Assembly (NCBI RefSeq): GCF_036884655.1
Contig: NC_088357.1
Coordinates: forward strand, 5,837,501 to 5,901,500
Origin: Musa acuminata AAA Group
Taxonomy: Eukaryota > Streptophyta > Magnoliopsida > Zingiberales > Musaceae
Length of the DNA stretch: 64,000 bases
Direction of reading: 5' to 3'
Shown: positions 52,756-64,000 of the stretch, one piece after another
Numbering within the stretch: position 1 is the first letter of the stretch
How the letters are laid out: every line of letters starts with the position of its first letter
The notes under the pieces: model-generated
The model's input: only the letters and a program-made list of their open reading frames with translations
Databases searched by the model: none
What the model was told of the DNA's origin: nothing
Program-made: the position numbers and the translations under genes

Positions 52756-53543
52756 GAAGAGTGTCAGAAGAATAGGGGAAGAAAATAAAGGTGAATTATT
52801 TGAGGGCCCTAATTGGATCCCTATTGTCTTTGCCACCGAAGGTGTAGAGAAATGCCACAAATGCTTACTCGGTGATGTTTAGGTCTGGATCGACAAAAGG
52901 ACAAATATTGTGCCGATCACATCAAATGTCAAGTGTCAGATTCGTAGAGTTTATCATCCAATCAAGTCTGCCTTGGGAACAATCCCAACTGTAAACGTGT
53001 AGCCACACTAAATCATACTGCTAAATCTATATTCATATTATATCTAATTTGCACCTCTAAACTTTAATTTAGCACGTTCTTGTGGAATCTAAATGCTTGC
53101 CGGTGTAATCAATTCTCATCAGTTGAACCTTAGCATAATGATGCTACAACAGCACAACAAAAGATATAAACTCTATTTTGTTTTATACGTCGTAGCTGAT
53201 GAGTCAATACGGTTTGGTTTGAAGCATGTATGCAAGGTTGTCAAACATGACTTTCCGGTTGGAACAAGTCGATGTATGGTTTGGTTGCCCCAAGGAAGAT
53301 CAAGTTGAGATGTGTTGCAAGATCAAGTTGAGATGTGTTTTGCAACGCTCCACCCTTTCGTGCATAACTCTGGTTTCTACACATAGGTTAGGGTTAGGAG
53401 TGGATTTTTCATCTCGACCACTTTGAAACTCATGTCACTAAGAAGAAGTGATGGTAAGATTAAATGTTCGAAGTATGACCTCTGGCATTGGCCTAGAGAT
53501 TGACTTTTATATCTGCAATCGAAGGTTTACGATCAATTAATGT

Positions 53544-54174
53544 CCGTCGATATCTTAGGCTATTGGTCTGTATGCCCTATGTAAGCACTGATCGATTTGC
53601 TCAATCCTGTGTCATGCGACATTGCTTCACGCTTCTCAAGCTGCTCTCTACGGTGTAACGCCACCTCGTACAGCCTTAGTCGGCATGGGTGCAATCGGTA
53701 GGAGATGCAAGTGCAGACGACTGTCTCGTACAGGTTCGAGGTGTTGCATTGACGTAGCACATCATGTTAGCATGAAGCACCATGTCGGCTTTGACGTGAC
53801 AGTTGATTGCAGTCACGGGGATAATACCGGAATATGCTCTATCAACTCCATTCTAAATTCCGTCGATATCTTAGGCTATTGGTCTGTATGCCCTATGCAA
53901 GCACTGATCGATCTGCTCAATCCTGTGTCATGCGACATTGCTTCACGCTTCTCAAGCTGCTCTCTACGGTGTAACGCCACCTCGTACAGCCTTAGTCGGC
54001 ATGGGTGCAATCGGTAGGAGATGCAAGTGCAGACGACTGTCTCGTACGGGTTCGAGGTGTTGCATTGACGTAGCACATCATGTTAGCATGAAGCACCATG
54101 TCGGCTTTGACGTGACAGTTGATTGCAGTCACGGGGATAATACCGAAATATGCTCTATCAACTCCATTCTAAAT
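53544..54174. repeat. Two-copy tandem repeat, unit 316 bp
   Basis: Copy 1 is 53544-53859 and copy 2 is 53860-54174, each beginning ccgtcgatatcttaggctat. I found only about four single-base differences (for example gtaagc/gcaagc and acaggttc/acgggttc), so the duplication is recent. Both strands are open across most of the unit but no domain is recognisable. The unit may be a fragment of a retroelement. Confidence 0.9.
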
Positions 54175-55231
54175 CATATCATCGCATTATGTTGGTCGCA
54201 CAAAATCATAATTGTGATATTGTATGATCAATTCTGTACGGAAAAGAAAAAGGCAAGGTAGGATTATAAAGTGGATGCAAGATGATGGATCACGTGGAAG
54301 AGATTCGTGTGGAGGAAGGGTACGACGGATTGCGTGCTTTTAACTGATGAGCCCTATGGAGCATTCAGAGAGCTGCCCATGGAGCAGACGAAGGAAGAGC
54401 GCGAGGGAGGGGGCAGACGCGGCCGCAGTGGTCACATGGAAGCATGTGATGGCACACCGCAATGTCCGTCGCGGAGTTAATACGTGAACGCGGGTGCGGG
54501 CTTCTGGTCCCCATGGCGGCGGCATGCCATCCCCCCGTCTCCAGTCGGTGGTGGCGGCACCCCAATAGGCCGTCCCTTCCTCTGCCGAACCGCACTACAT
54601 GGCAGATTGAACGATGGAACGGTGACAGCCCATCTATTTGTTGAAGACCGGTAATGGACAATAATTGGGCCCGTTGGACTCGTTGATCCATTGTATTCGT
54701 GGGCCATTTCTTCAATCTGTAAACGATCGACTAAATCTAATTACATTCGAACACAGTTTACCCTTTTGGAGTTCACAATAATTTATGATCTTGCATAGAA
54801 TACATCCCGATCCGGTGATTAATTTTGATTATGCGACTCTTAAGAGGATCGAAGCGTCCTAATCATTTTCTTTTTGGGTTGGGAGGCCCCCATTGTTCTT
54901 CGTGGGCCTCGATGGGCCTTAGGGGCATTTGGATCCTATGTCGTCTGGCACGGTTTTCGGAAGATGAGGAGGAGGTTCACGAATCTTGAAGAGAATCGGG
55001 CGGTTCTCTTTTCGCACGGCGCAAGTTTGGCCGGCTCAATGACGCAGCGGATCCCAACCCTCGTGCGAGGCAATGGATGGGCCGTTATTATGGTTTCACG
55101 CGGTTTCGTGGGATGCGTACTTCCTACCACGCGGAAAAAGGCGTATTAAAGTCTCTGTTCATCTCCCTCTTCCTCCTCGTCAAAGCCCTCCATTCCCCAT
55201 GCCTTGTCCTCTCCATACCGAGCGGGAGGTA

Positions 55232-55897
55232 ATGGAGTTCCTCCTCTTGTTTGCCATATTCGTCTTCACCTGCGGCCTCATCAACTGCCGCCGCTTCCTC
55301 CCCGGGTCTAAGCTAATAGCATGGCTTTGCTCATTTCTGCCCACTTCCTTCTCATCACCAAAGCTAGCAGAAAGAGCAGCGGAGGAGGAGGAGGAGGAGG
55401 AGGAGGAGGAGGTTGACGATGAGCTCGAAAGCATATTCTCGACCTTCGACAAGGACGGCGACGGCTTCATCACCGTGAAGGAGTTGGAGGAGTCGCTCGG
55501 GCGGTTGGGCCTCGCTGTCACAGACAACGAGGTGATGAGCATGATGGAAAGAGTCGATGCGAATGGAGATGGCCTCATAGACCTCGACGAATTCCGCGAG
55601 CTCTACGCCGAGCTGGGGAGAAACCAAGAAGGAGGCCATGAGAGGGGTTTGGTGGCGAGAGAAGAGGAAGAAGAGACGGATTTGAGAGAGGCTTTTGACG
55701 TCTTCGATGGGAACAGAGATGGGCTGATTACGGCGGAGGAGTTGGCCATGGTGCTGAAATCTCTGGGGCTGAAGCAAGGGGCAAAGTTGGAGGACTGCAG
55801 GGACATGATAGGGAGGGTGGACAGAGATGGGGATGGCAAGGTGAACTTTGATGAGTTCAAGAAAATGATGAAGATGAAAGGGGGGAAGCTCTTCTGA
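55232..55897 (+). CDS. Calmodulin-like protein with N-terminal membrane anchor
   Basis: Intronless, 221 aa. Four EF-hand loops: [12 protein letters not shown] (73-84), [12 protein letters not shown] (109-120), [12 protein letters not shown] (159-170) and [12 protein letters not shown] (197-208). All end with Glu at position 12. Loop 3 carries Asn/Arg in place of the usual residues at loop positions 3 and 4, so its affinity may differ. Residues 2-18 ([17 protein letters not shown]) form a hydrophobic signal-anchor, as in Arabidopsis CML4/CML5, which sit on endomembranes. A run of ten Glu (51-60), coded by GAG repeats, precedes EF-hand 1, and a second acidic run lies near 144-148. The start at 55232 puts the anchor at the extreme N-terminus; an upstream in-frame ATG at 55199 would add [11 protein letters not shown]. 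Role: calcium sensor, target unknown. Confidence 0.92.
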   Translation: MEFLLLFAIFVFTCGLINCRRFLPGSKLIAWLCSFLPTSFSSPKLAERAAEEEEEEEEEEVDDELESIFSTFDKDGDGFITVKELEESLGRLGLAVTDNEVMSMMERVDANGDGLIDLDEFRELYAELGRNQEGGHERGLVAREEEEETDLREAFDVFDGNRDGLITAEELAMVLKSLGLKQGAKLEDCRDMIGRVDRDGDGKVNFDEFKKMMKMKGGKLF

Positions 55898-58800
55898 TCC
55901 ATTTGTCAGCTCCCTTCCGCTGCCATTACCAGAACAAAGCAGACATCTATGTACAGATGTGATCTATCGCTAACCCATGTTCATCTTCTTCTCTGTTCAT
56001 CAATTTTCTTCTTTACTCCTTGTAATGAATGCTCACTTCTCTCAAGATACGAACAACTTGTTATTGCGACTTGAATGGAGAACGGATTAACATGCTTCTT
56101 CTTCAGAAACATGACAAGCTTTTAGTCTATCCAATATATTTTACATTTCAGAAATCATTTGTAGATTTCACATGACCCACGAATCATGTGCTGCGAGATC
56201 GATGGTTGGATTAACTTGACAAATTGAACTCAATGACTAAATCTTCTAAGCTTGTTGAAAAGCTGTTTGAGCTGACAGATCTGAGGTCAAGAGCTGGATA
56301 CATTGAGGAGACTGCTCAAAACACAGGGTCTCTTTATTGTGTCAAGTAGTTTGTTTGATTAGTTCACTAGAACACTTGATGCTGCTGTGGCGACTAAATC
56401 ATTGAATCAAAGTAGTCTATTAAAATGGTTTTATTCTGAAGTGGTCAGATTGATGTGGAGTTTATATAATGTTGCTGTCAGAAGACCATTTGTTGGCCAT
56501 CAACCAATTCCCAGGCCTTGGCATTACCATGTCTATATCCTTTGCTTGACTTTGTCCAAGGTAGGGTCAAGGAGGCCGGCTTTTCTTTTGCTTTAGGAGA
56601 GAATTGATTCCTCCTCAGAGTGCGATACTTTTCTTCGGAAGATCAATCCATGGAATGAGTGAAGAATAGTTGCAAGTCCAGAAGAACATTGAAGGAAGTC
56701 ACGTTCTTTGTTGAACTCAACGTGAAACCAGTGCTGTATTCTTGGAGAATCCATTCTAATTTGCTTGCTATACACTGATGGATGGATCACAATATAGCCT
56801 ACGAGAATATCCAAGATCACAAGTTCAAGCTTATATAAAGCTTACAGATCTTTTGATACTAAAGTTAGGCTCTCCGAGTGGATTAGATGATACTAAGACG
56901 ATAAAAAATGTTTATATCATACCCAAACCCTTTTTCCTCATAATAACTACAGAAAGAGATCTATTGGTGTGACAGGACTTTGGGAAGGTACAGCTGACAA
57001 CAAGCATCCAGACCTAACAATCAACCTTGAGCTTGTTTTCCATGTTTAGCACGAGTTAGAACATGTCTTCGTCAAATTCCTTCTGAATACTTGAAAGTTT
57101 CCATTCCCATGTTGTCTTACATGATGACACCTTGACATCATTTTCGCAGTCGATATGTGATCATATCATGTACTTCACACGTAGAGACGGCATATCTGAC
57201 ATAGTTTGAAGGTACAACACAAGTCAATTTCGTGTCAAACAATCGAAAAGCAGCCTTATCGCATGTCATTTTAACTGTCACTGTGCTGTGATAAAGAGAG
57301 GAACTGCGGGAACGAAAGAATCATATTGTTAGCTCTTTGTTTCTTCCCAAAAAAAAGGGCAAAGAGATCATAATTATGCATCAAATGGTCAGTATCTGCA
57401 TAGACTTCAGACCGATTCGTACATTGATTTGAAACGAGCCACCAGTTATCATTATGCCATGCAACAACAGCACCATGGAAACTTCTTTCTTTCCCAGCAA
57501 GTGAGCTGCTTTACTTTTATTGCACTCACGGTGGCGTAGGACATGGTTTCCATTGGGTCTCACACCTTTGTAAGATTACAGCTTATAAAACCATGGCCGT
57601 GTCACCCCTTAACGTAGCTTCCATTAGTTTGATGTGGTAGATACCACAAGCATGCTGTGGAAGAGGAAGAACATAGCTTGCTAGCACAATAGTCCACTTG
57701 TTATACTAAATGGTATGAGTAAGTACACTGATTCGCTGGTTTATTCTTAATGTATTGGGTACGAAACATTCCAACGAAGCAGACAACGTAGCCACAAAGT
57801 CACAGGCGGACATCATCCACCATGGGAGACTTGGTAGGCGACATTGGTTCCAAGGGATCTCCTCCACTGTGCTTTGAACAGGTCCCCTCGGTCATGTGAA
57901 GATGACCTTACCATCTCTTCGTGCACAAGAAATGTCACTAAGTTATTAGTGTAGGTTACGGCTTCACGTCTTCTGTATACAGAATCATTAAAGTTGATCC
58001 ATAAGCATCAGAGAAAATTAAGAATCAAATTAAAGATCAAATCAACAATCAAACTACGAAGCTGTCGAGCTTCCTTTCGGTTAAATTCCTGGTTTTATTG
58101 CAACCACCGGTCTTCAATTAAAACTGAAAGCAACATTTCTTCTAAATTTACCAGTTTAAAGTTTTTTAGTTATCTATTTTAAATGATATTTATGTTTTTA
58201 TTAATTTTTCATGTATATTTTTCATATTACTTTTATTATAAAACTTCAAACGAATGGATAGAATTAACAGTGACAAAATTTTAAGACAAAATATAATAGT
58301 GAATGAATAATTAAGATTCGTCGTTTTGACTGATCAAATGTGGTCCTCTCTGATTTATGTATTAATTGGTATCGATGTATCCATATATATGTGCATCAAT
58401 ATGTAACGGAGAAAAAAAAAATAAAGGAGGGGAAAAAGGAAAAAGAGATAATAGAGGAAGACAAGACAAGGAAAAAAAATAATAGAGTGGAGGAAAAAAA
58501 AATAATGGTAGGCAGTGATCCATTATAACAATGATTTTCGGGTGGCGCACTAATGGACTCACGTTAAATCTATTAAATTATTTTTATTTAGTTAGATCAG
58601 TTCAATCTTATTTTTGAATCGATGGAAATAGAAACGATGTTTATGTCTAAATTAGCATATATTATCAGTTTAGTACCAAGTCAAGTAAAAAAAATAGTTT
58701 GTAAACTGGAAATAGGAGAGATGTTTATGTCTAAACTGGAAATAGTTTGTAAGGAAGTCTCTTGACTAAAAAAAATATTTTTGATGTATTTTTGCTAATA

Positions 58801-59020
58801 TAAAATTAATTACTGAATTATCATATATCTTAACTCAATCAATTAATGTAACAAAGGTTCGTAATTTTGTACCATACCGAAGTTTTGATGTTAGCTCAGT
58901 ACGATATGATAATGTATACCGAACGATATACCAAATGATATACTGCTCATTATATATATATATAAACGGGACGACGCCTCAACGACGTCGCCCCGCGTGA
59001 GATGGAAAAGGCGACATAGT

Positions 59021-59084
<64 letters not shown>

Positions 59085-59657
59085 CGTTTTGTTCGATAAT
59101 GAGTGGTCCGTTTACCGATCAACTGATGGACCAGTACGTATTATCCGTATCGGACGGTATTATTCGAAATTGTATACGTTGAATGTAATACTTATATTTC
59201 TAAGAGGACTATATATGTATATATATATATGTTTGGCACAAATCTAAAAAAAAAATATTTTAGTTTACTTATTCCAAATTACTTAACCACGGACAAACGA
59301 GACCATACCACAGTTAAGTTTTGAGCGTAATGACTCGAGTGACCTCCAAAGCACCCGTAACCCCGCCTCCCCCCGCGCTCTGTGTTTGACCACCTGACTA
59401 AGAAATGACATATAATGACTCGTTCCTTTCTTCCCTCTCCATTACTCTATTCCAGTGTCGTTGGCCGCTAGCGCGGACCTCCGGGAGATCATCGGGCGAC
59501 CACTGAAATTGGTGGTCGTGGCGAGCGAATTCGGCACCGACTCTTGGCGTAATCGGATCGGTGACGGTCCGCAAATCACCACTGCGCTACCCTCTCGCGA
59601 GCTCTCTGTCATGGAATTGGGGCCGGACGCCGGCGATGACGGCTACCGGGTTCAGTC
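55898..59657. other. Intergenic region and SYMRK 5' side
   Basis: No gene is supported. Left end: CML 3' UTR. 58400-58510 is purine-rich low-complexity DNA. 58870-59170 holds a TACCG-family relic with a long TA run. 59430-59657 is GC-richer and is probably the 5' UTR of the receptor kinase. Confidence 0.5.
58870..59170. repeat. TACCG-family relic split by (TA)n
   Basis: Contains accataccgaag, tataccgaacgatatacc, gtttaccgatcaactgatgg and tatcggacggtattatt, all recalling the TACCG foldback family. A TA run of about 57 bp at 59022-59079 and an inserted GC-rich piece (acgacgcctcaacgacgtcg) interrupt it. Confidence 0.5.
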
Positions 59658-62600
59658 ATGACGATCGCATGTTTCCTTCTTCTGATTCTATTCGCGCAAG
59701 CATGCGGCCAGCAAGGTAATTGAGCATCACATCTTCTATCATACATCGATTTCCTTGCTTCCTTTGTGGTTATAGAGAGTCTTGGTGTCATGTAACTGAA
59801 CGATGGTTCAACTTTCATGTGATTAACCTGTCGATCAAGTCCTGTTTGAGTTATGGGTAAGACGGATTTCAAATCTTTTGGGCAAGGTTTAGTTGAGTAT
59901 TTATCAGTTTATGTTTTCTATAACAGCAACTTCACGATAATTTGGAGTTATCCTTTGATTGCAAATGAATATTTAGCAAGTTGGGCTGCTTCGTTGCTAT
60001 ATAGGTCTATGTAATCTGAATTGATGCATCTCGGGAGGTAAATCAGTCGCGTTAGCTATCTACATTTGCAATATGTACCTACTCTTGTTTGAGTTCGCTG
60101 CAACTGGAGCTTCAAGAGTCAAGACCTGTCATGTACTTGGGGCCAGGTTCAACATATCAAAAGCTACTGGCAGTACCATGTGCCAATTAGTTCCTAAGAA
60201 CGTAGTTGTGGACGCCATATAAGGGGTACTTTCTTCATAGTTCATAATGACCTTCACAAATGAATTCTGTCATCATCCTGCTTCGCCTCAAGTTTCTCAC
60301 TGCCATTAAGCAGGGGAAAATGTACAGGAAATGAAAAAATCCAAAAAATTTCCTGAAATGCCATAACATTTCGAAGAATGAGGAGTTTCTAGTTGTAATT
60401 TGAATGGTAATGCCAATATTACTTATTGTCCCAGAGTAACAAAATGTTTAGCTTTCAGAACTGCTTGTAACTCTCTCTACCGAGGACTGCCATTTCATGG
60501 CGGGGTGGTCTTCTGCCATAGCATGCTCTTGTATCAGCCAACACATGCAGATAACTGACTTGGCCATATTTTAACACCCGAAATCAGGTTGGTGTGAGGC
60601 ATGCCTATGCATTTTTAGGGTGAAATATTTCACGACATGCCGACATGTGCTGATTGGCACCATATTCCTTGTTTTCTAGTGTTATGCAAAATAATGATTC
60701 AAACAGAGGATAATTGCATTCAGTTTTTACCTTTTCGATGGTGATCTAGATTATTATCTTCTGTTGCTAACTTCTTTTTTTCCAAGTCCCTGTGCTCGAA
60801 TACTGATGTAATTTAACTCACAAGTTAGCTGCTAGTGCATCAATACATGCTTTCGATATAATGGATACATCATGACTAGAAGTCTGCACATACCCCTTCT
60901 ATTGATCAAGACATGCTTGTTTTTCATATTTTGAAGATTTATCTTGTAAATTGTTGATACCATGTCATTAAATTATTTCAGGAACTTTCATTTTGAATAT
61001 CGCAACCAATGAACTTTTGCAATTAGCAAATTCTAGGTCTGTTCCTAAGCTTTACCTTCTCTCTTCTTGCCACTTTGTAGATGATGTGAGAATGGATTTT
61101 TCAATAGTGGTTGTAGTGGAAAAGGTTAGAAATGAACTTCTGTTGTGGAATCAAGGAAACAAAATTTTTCAGAATTGGTCTGGTGACCCATGCTCTCCCT
61201 CTCCATGGGAAGGTTTTACTTGTCAAATGTTAAACCATACATTTACTATAACACACCTGTAAGTGCCTTCATCATTCCAATACCGCAAATGTCTTAATAT
61301 TCTGTTCTTTCACTTATTTTGCTTCTTTACTGTTGATGCCTTCTTATCATTCTTGCTTCCATGCTGTTATAGTCAGCTTATACTTTCTTCATATTACACA
61401 ATTTTAAGACATCTAAATTTTATTCAGGAATCTCTCATCAAATAATTTGCAAGGGTCAATTCCTACATCCATCGGTGACCTATCAGAGCTAAGAGAGCTG
61501 TATATCTCACTGCTTCCTGGAATCATGAGTTCATCACATAATTTTATTTGCCTTGTTCTCTGCTCTGAATCATCCGGTACTTTCTATATGCAGGTATTTG
61601 GAGGATAATAACTTTACAGGGTCTGTTCCAGAATATTTCGTGTCACTTCACCATTTGTCAAATCTGTATGTTTGTTAATATCTTTATTCTCTTGCTTCTT
61701 CTTATATTTACTTTGGGTGTTTGGTTCACCAATAATTGTCCTTACAGTTGCAACATGTCATGATGCTTCACCCATATGGTGCTTATCCTCTCTTTTTCTG
61801 GAGATACAATTATCAAATGAAAAGCTTGACTTTTTGCATTTTCCTTTTTTAGGTCCATAAAGTGCAACCCACACTTAGACAGTCAACTCCCTCCTGGTTT
61901 ATCAAGAAGGAATCTTACCGTAAGGTATGAAAATCATGCTGATTTATGTTCATATTAATAAATTTGATGGTTGATGGTAATGTATCTTATATGTTCATCT
62001 CAACTGTGGTCTTCAGTTCCGGAAACTGTCTCAGGAAAAATGCTTCTGAAACAAGTTCTTCTCAACGAAGAATTTATCTGCTAGGAGCTGGAGGGTCTCT
62101 TACTTTCAGTCTTGCATTTGCTATTTGTTTCAACTGTTTCTACAAACGTGCCAATCACTCTGATAGAAGAGATCACCTGGACATTAAGAGTATGTCTGAA
62201 TTCTTATCTTCTCAGAATTGCTGCAGAAATTATTATGTAATAGGCAAAAAAGTTGACCAACTATGCTTAGGGAAAGATGTCTTACCTTTAGTGTTAGGAA
62301 ACTTTATTTGGCTTTTAAATTTTTTTCAGGATGTGTTTAAAATTGTCTACCTACTAATATTTTTTTAGGTAATATGTTTAACTACTAATAATTACCAATT
62401 GATAGGTGTCTTCTGAGACCAGGCACTGGATTAATACAAAGGGCCATTGGAATATAATTTCTTTGCTCAATAATGAATTGAGATATGTTTCTAAGACCCA
62501 TTGTAAACCATATGTTAAGAAAAAATGTGAAAAATCTTTTAAATGACTAAAAGCCTCTTATGAAAGTTTTGTTTTTCTTATACTTGCATAGTTTGTGTAT

Positions 62601-63804
62601 GATTTAAACAATTTTTGGAATGCAAAATTTGTAACATAAAGAGCTAAGTGGAATAACTCATTAGTAATTCAATTGTCTCTATTGTTCCAAAGAGTGTTAA
62701 ATTTTTTATGATGTGAAACATAGGGTTTCTAATATGATTCGTCTTACCGGTCTGTACTGGTGTACCGATCGGCCATCGGTATGATATGTATCGATCCATA
62801 CTAATATACAGACATATGGTACAGTGGGCCATACCGATAGACCGATATGTACCACCCATACCGGTCCTCTGTCAGACTGGTAAGTACTTCTCGGTGCGGT
62901 GACTCTTACTTCTATGTTGGGCATACACCAATGTTGATAGGATTTTCTTTACAGATAGCTGATTTCATAATCTCCTTATATTTGAGTTTTCCTTTTATAA
63001 ATAGCTAATTTCATGGTTTCCTTTTATAAATGCAGATATAGTTTTCTCAGAATCAAGTGTTGATGATGTTTCAACAAACCTGGTAGTGCATCAGTTTTCT
63101 CTTAAATATATCGAAAGTGCCACATGCAACTACAAAACCTTGATTGGAGAGGGTGGATTTGGAACTGTTTACCGTGGTATTCTCCCTCATGGTCAAGAAG
63201 TGGCTGTAAAGGTTCGATCAGCTACATCAACTCAGGGAACCCGTGAATTTAATAATGAGGTAAAATAGCTGTCAGTTTCTTTCTTTTTCTTTTTTACTAT
63301 AATCATTAATCTTATGTTTGTAATTCTCAAAAAATGCAAGTTTGTCTGAGCCTAGCTGCCACTTTTATGTTCATCATTCTCGTATACACTTAGTATGGAT
63401 TGTAGTTGACTTGTCTCATAGCTTGGAAGTTCAGTTTTGGAAGATGCCACTACTATATGTGGAGCTCAGACTTTATTGCCTGAAATCAACTCCAATTAGC
63501 AACGCCAATAAATAATGTTATAGTCTTGTTAAAATCCACTGTATCAATAGTTTCTAACTTTCTATTATATCCTTAATGGATATCCAAACCAAAAGTAAGC
63601 CTCTCTACTCTCTAGTCATGTGTTGTTTCCACTTTTCGCAGGTGAACCTTCTTTCAACTATCATGCATGAAAATTTGGTGCCGCTTCTTGGCTACTGCTC
63701 TGAAAATGATCAACAAATACTTGTCTACCCCTTCATGTCAAATGGTTCTTTACAAGATCGACTATATGGTATCATTTTAATGAAAAACACTAAGTTCTCT
63801 GTTC

Positions 63805-63862
<58 letters not shown>

Positions 63863-64000
63863 CTTTTTTACTATTCTTATATCTCAATTTCTAGGGGCAT
63901 CAGCAAAGAGGAAGATTCTCGATTGGCCAGCTAGGCTTTCTATTGTGCTTGGTGCTGCTAGAGGCAAGCATCATCCTCTGAATTTGCTTTCTATTAGATT
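59658..64000 (+). CDS. SYMRK: SYMRK-type leucine-rich-repeat receptor kinase, 3' truncated by window
   Basis: Exons 59658-59715, 60982-61258, 61428-61499, 61594-61665, 61853-61924, 62017-62189, 63036-63259, 63642-63768 and 63895-63963 join in phase (381 codons so far); the rest lies beyond the window. Order: signal peptide [17 protein letters not shown], a short remnant matching the end of a malectin-like domain, the GDPC motif (87-90), three 24-residue LRR exons ([24 protein letters not shown], then a degenerate one), TM (about 202-225), and a kinase start with GEGGFG (279-284) and Lys300 in [17 protein letters not shown]. Similarity to SYMRK/NORK is very strong across the kinase. SYMRK acts at the plasma membrane in arbuscular mycorrhizal and root-nodule signalling. 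Most of the malectin-like ectodomain is missing, as in the short SYMRK of rice; 59716-60981 shows no exon for it. The last intron seen begins with GC. Confidence 0.88.
62740..62910. repeat. TACCG-rich foldback repeat, copy D
   Basis: Member of the family seen in ABC1K8 introns, here in SYMRK intron 6. It shares gtgtaccgatcggccatcgg (copy A: gatgtaccgatcagctatcg), taccacccataccggtcctc and a matching right side. No coding capacity. Confidence 0.7.
63811..63860. repeat. (TA)n microsatellite in SYMRK intron 8
   Basis: TA dinucleotide run of about 50 bp starting 42 bp after the exon 8 donor. Confidence 0.95.

Larger units (their letters stand above)
52011..55231. other. Intergenic: MIR396 promoter side, tandem repeat, CML promoter
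   Basis: 52011-53000 should contain the minus-strand promoter of MIR396. It includes a TA run at 52228-52251 and a (GA)n tract at 52711-52752. 53544-54174 is a tandem duplication listed separately. 54180-55231 is the 5' flank of the CML gene and includes GC-rich chance ORFs on both strands. Confidence 0.5.

Noticed and set aside
53622..54261. Repeated 107-131-codon ORFs in the 316-bp tandem unit
   Set aside because: They are duplicated simply because the DNA is; no domain is recognisable, so no CDS was called.
54340..54715. Minus-strand ORFs of 116 and 76 codons upstream of the CML gene
   Set aside because: Overlapping frames in GC-rich DNA with no motif.
55180..55902. Minus-strand ORFs over the CML gene
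   Set aside because: Antisense shadows of the EF-hand coding sequence; the long Ser run is the complement of the GAG repeat.
61020..61080. Possible tiny intron in SYMRK exon 2 (gttcctaagc to cactttgtag)
   Set aside because: At about 40 nt it is below the usual plant minimum, and the frame is open through it.

Overview
This window is nuclear DNA of a flowering plant. Genes are split by many GT-AG introns, the gene families are plant-specific (ABC1K8/OSA1, type-B MGDG synthase, SYMRK, a root-growth-factor peptide, MIR396), and the DNA between genes is AT-rich with LTR and MITE-like debris. The SYMRK homologue has almost no malectin-like ectodomain, as known for monocot SYMRK. Together with a TACCG-rich dispersed foldback repeat, this suggests a monocot, perhaps Zingiberales/Musaceae. 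That placement is an inference and was not tested by any search.

Layout. 1-1577: retroelement-like debris and the 3' side of the first gene. 1578-17502 (-): a complete 20-exon ABC1-like kinase gene (ABC1K8/OSA1 type, 756 aa). 18839-19776 (-): a 5-exon precursor of a secreted RGF/GLV/CLEL peptide, ending in DYSPANRKPPIHN. An intron-readthrough end of the same transcript would finish in a second RGF-like 13-mer. 19777-24014: no supported gene, one LTR-like fragment. 24015-26715 (+): decayed copy of the ribosomal protein uS17 (S11) gene. 29229-33057 (+): 9-exon five-pass membrane protein (536 aa) of prominin/tweety-like topology. 33545-34323 (+): arogenate dehydrogenase pseudogene. 36969-39411 (+): complete 8-exon type-B MGDG synthase (477 aa). 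39412-44142: AT-rich repeats with a diverged duplication. 44143-49740 (+): complete 4-exon VAMP714-like longin R-SNARE (220 aa). 51885-52010 (-): MIR396 foldback. 53544-54174: a 316-bp near-identical tandem duplication. 55232-55897 (+): intronless calmodulin-like protein with a membrane anchor. 59658-63963 onward (+): SYMRK-type receptor kinase, running off the right edge.

The plant genes are independent transcription units and not a pathway cluster. Two are plastid-linked (ABC1K8, MGD), two act in secretion or endomembrane function (VAMP714, CML), two in signalling at the cell surface (RGF peptide, SYMRK), and one is a developmental microRNA. Exon joins were derived by hand from splice consensus, reading phase and recalled family conservation. 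All reported gene models keep phase at every join and end at the expected family length. The most noteworthy items are the RGF precursor with its possible second peptide, the MIR396 gene, a 90-nt in-frame intron inside the ABC1K8 nucleotide loop, and three introns whose donor reads GCAAGC.
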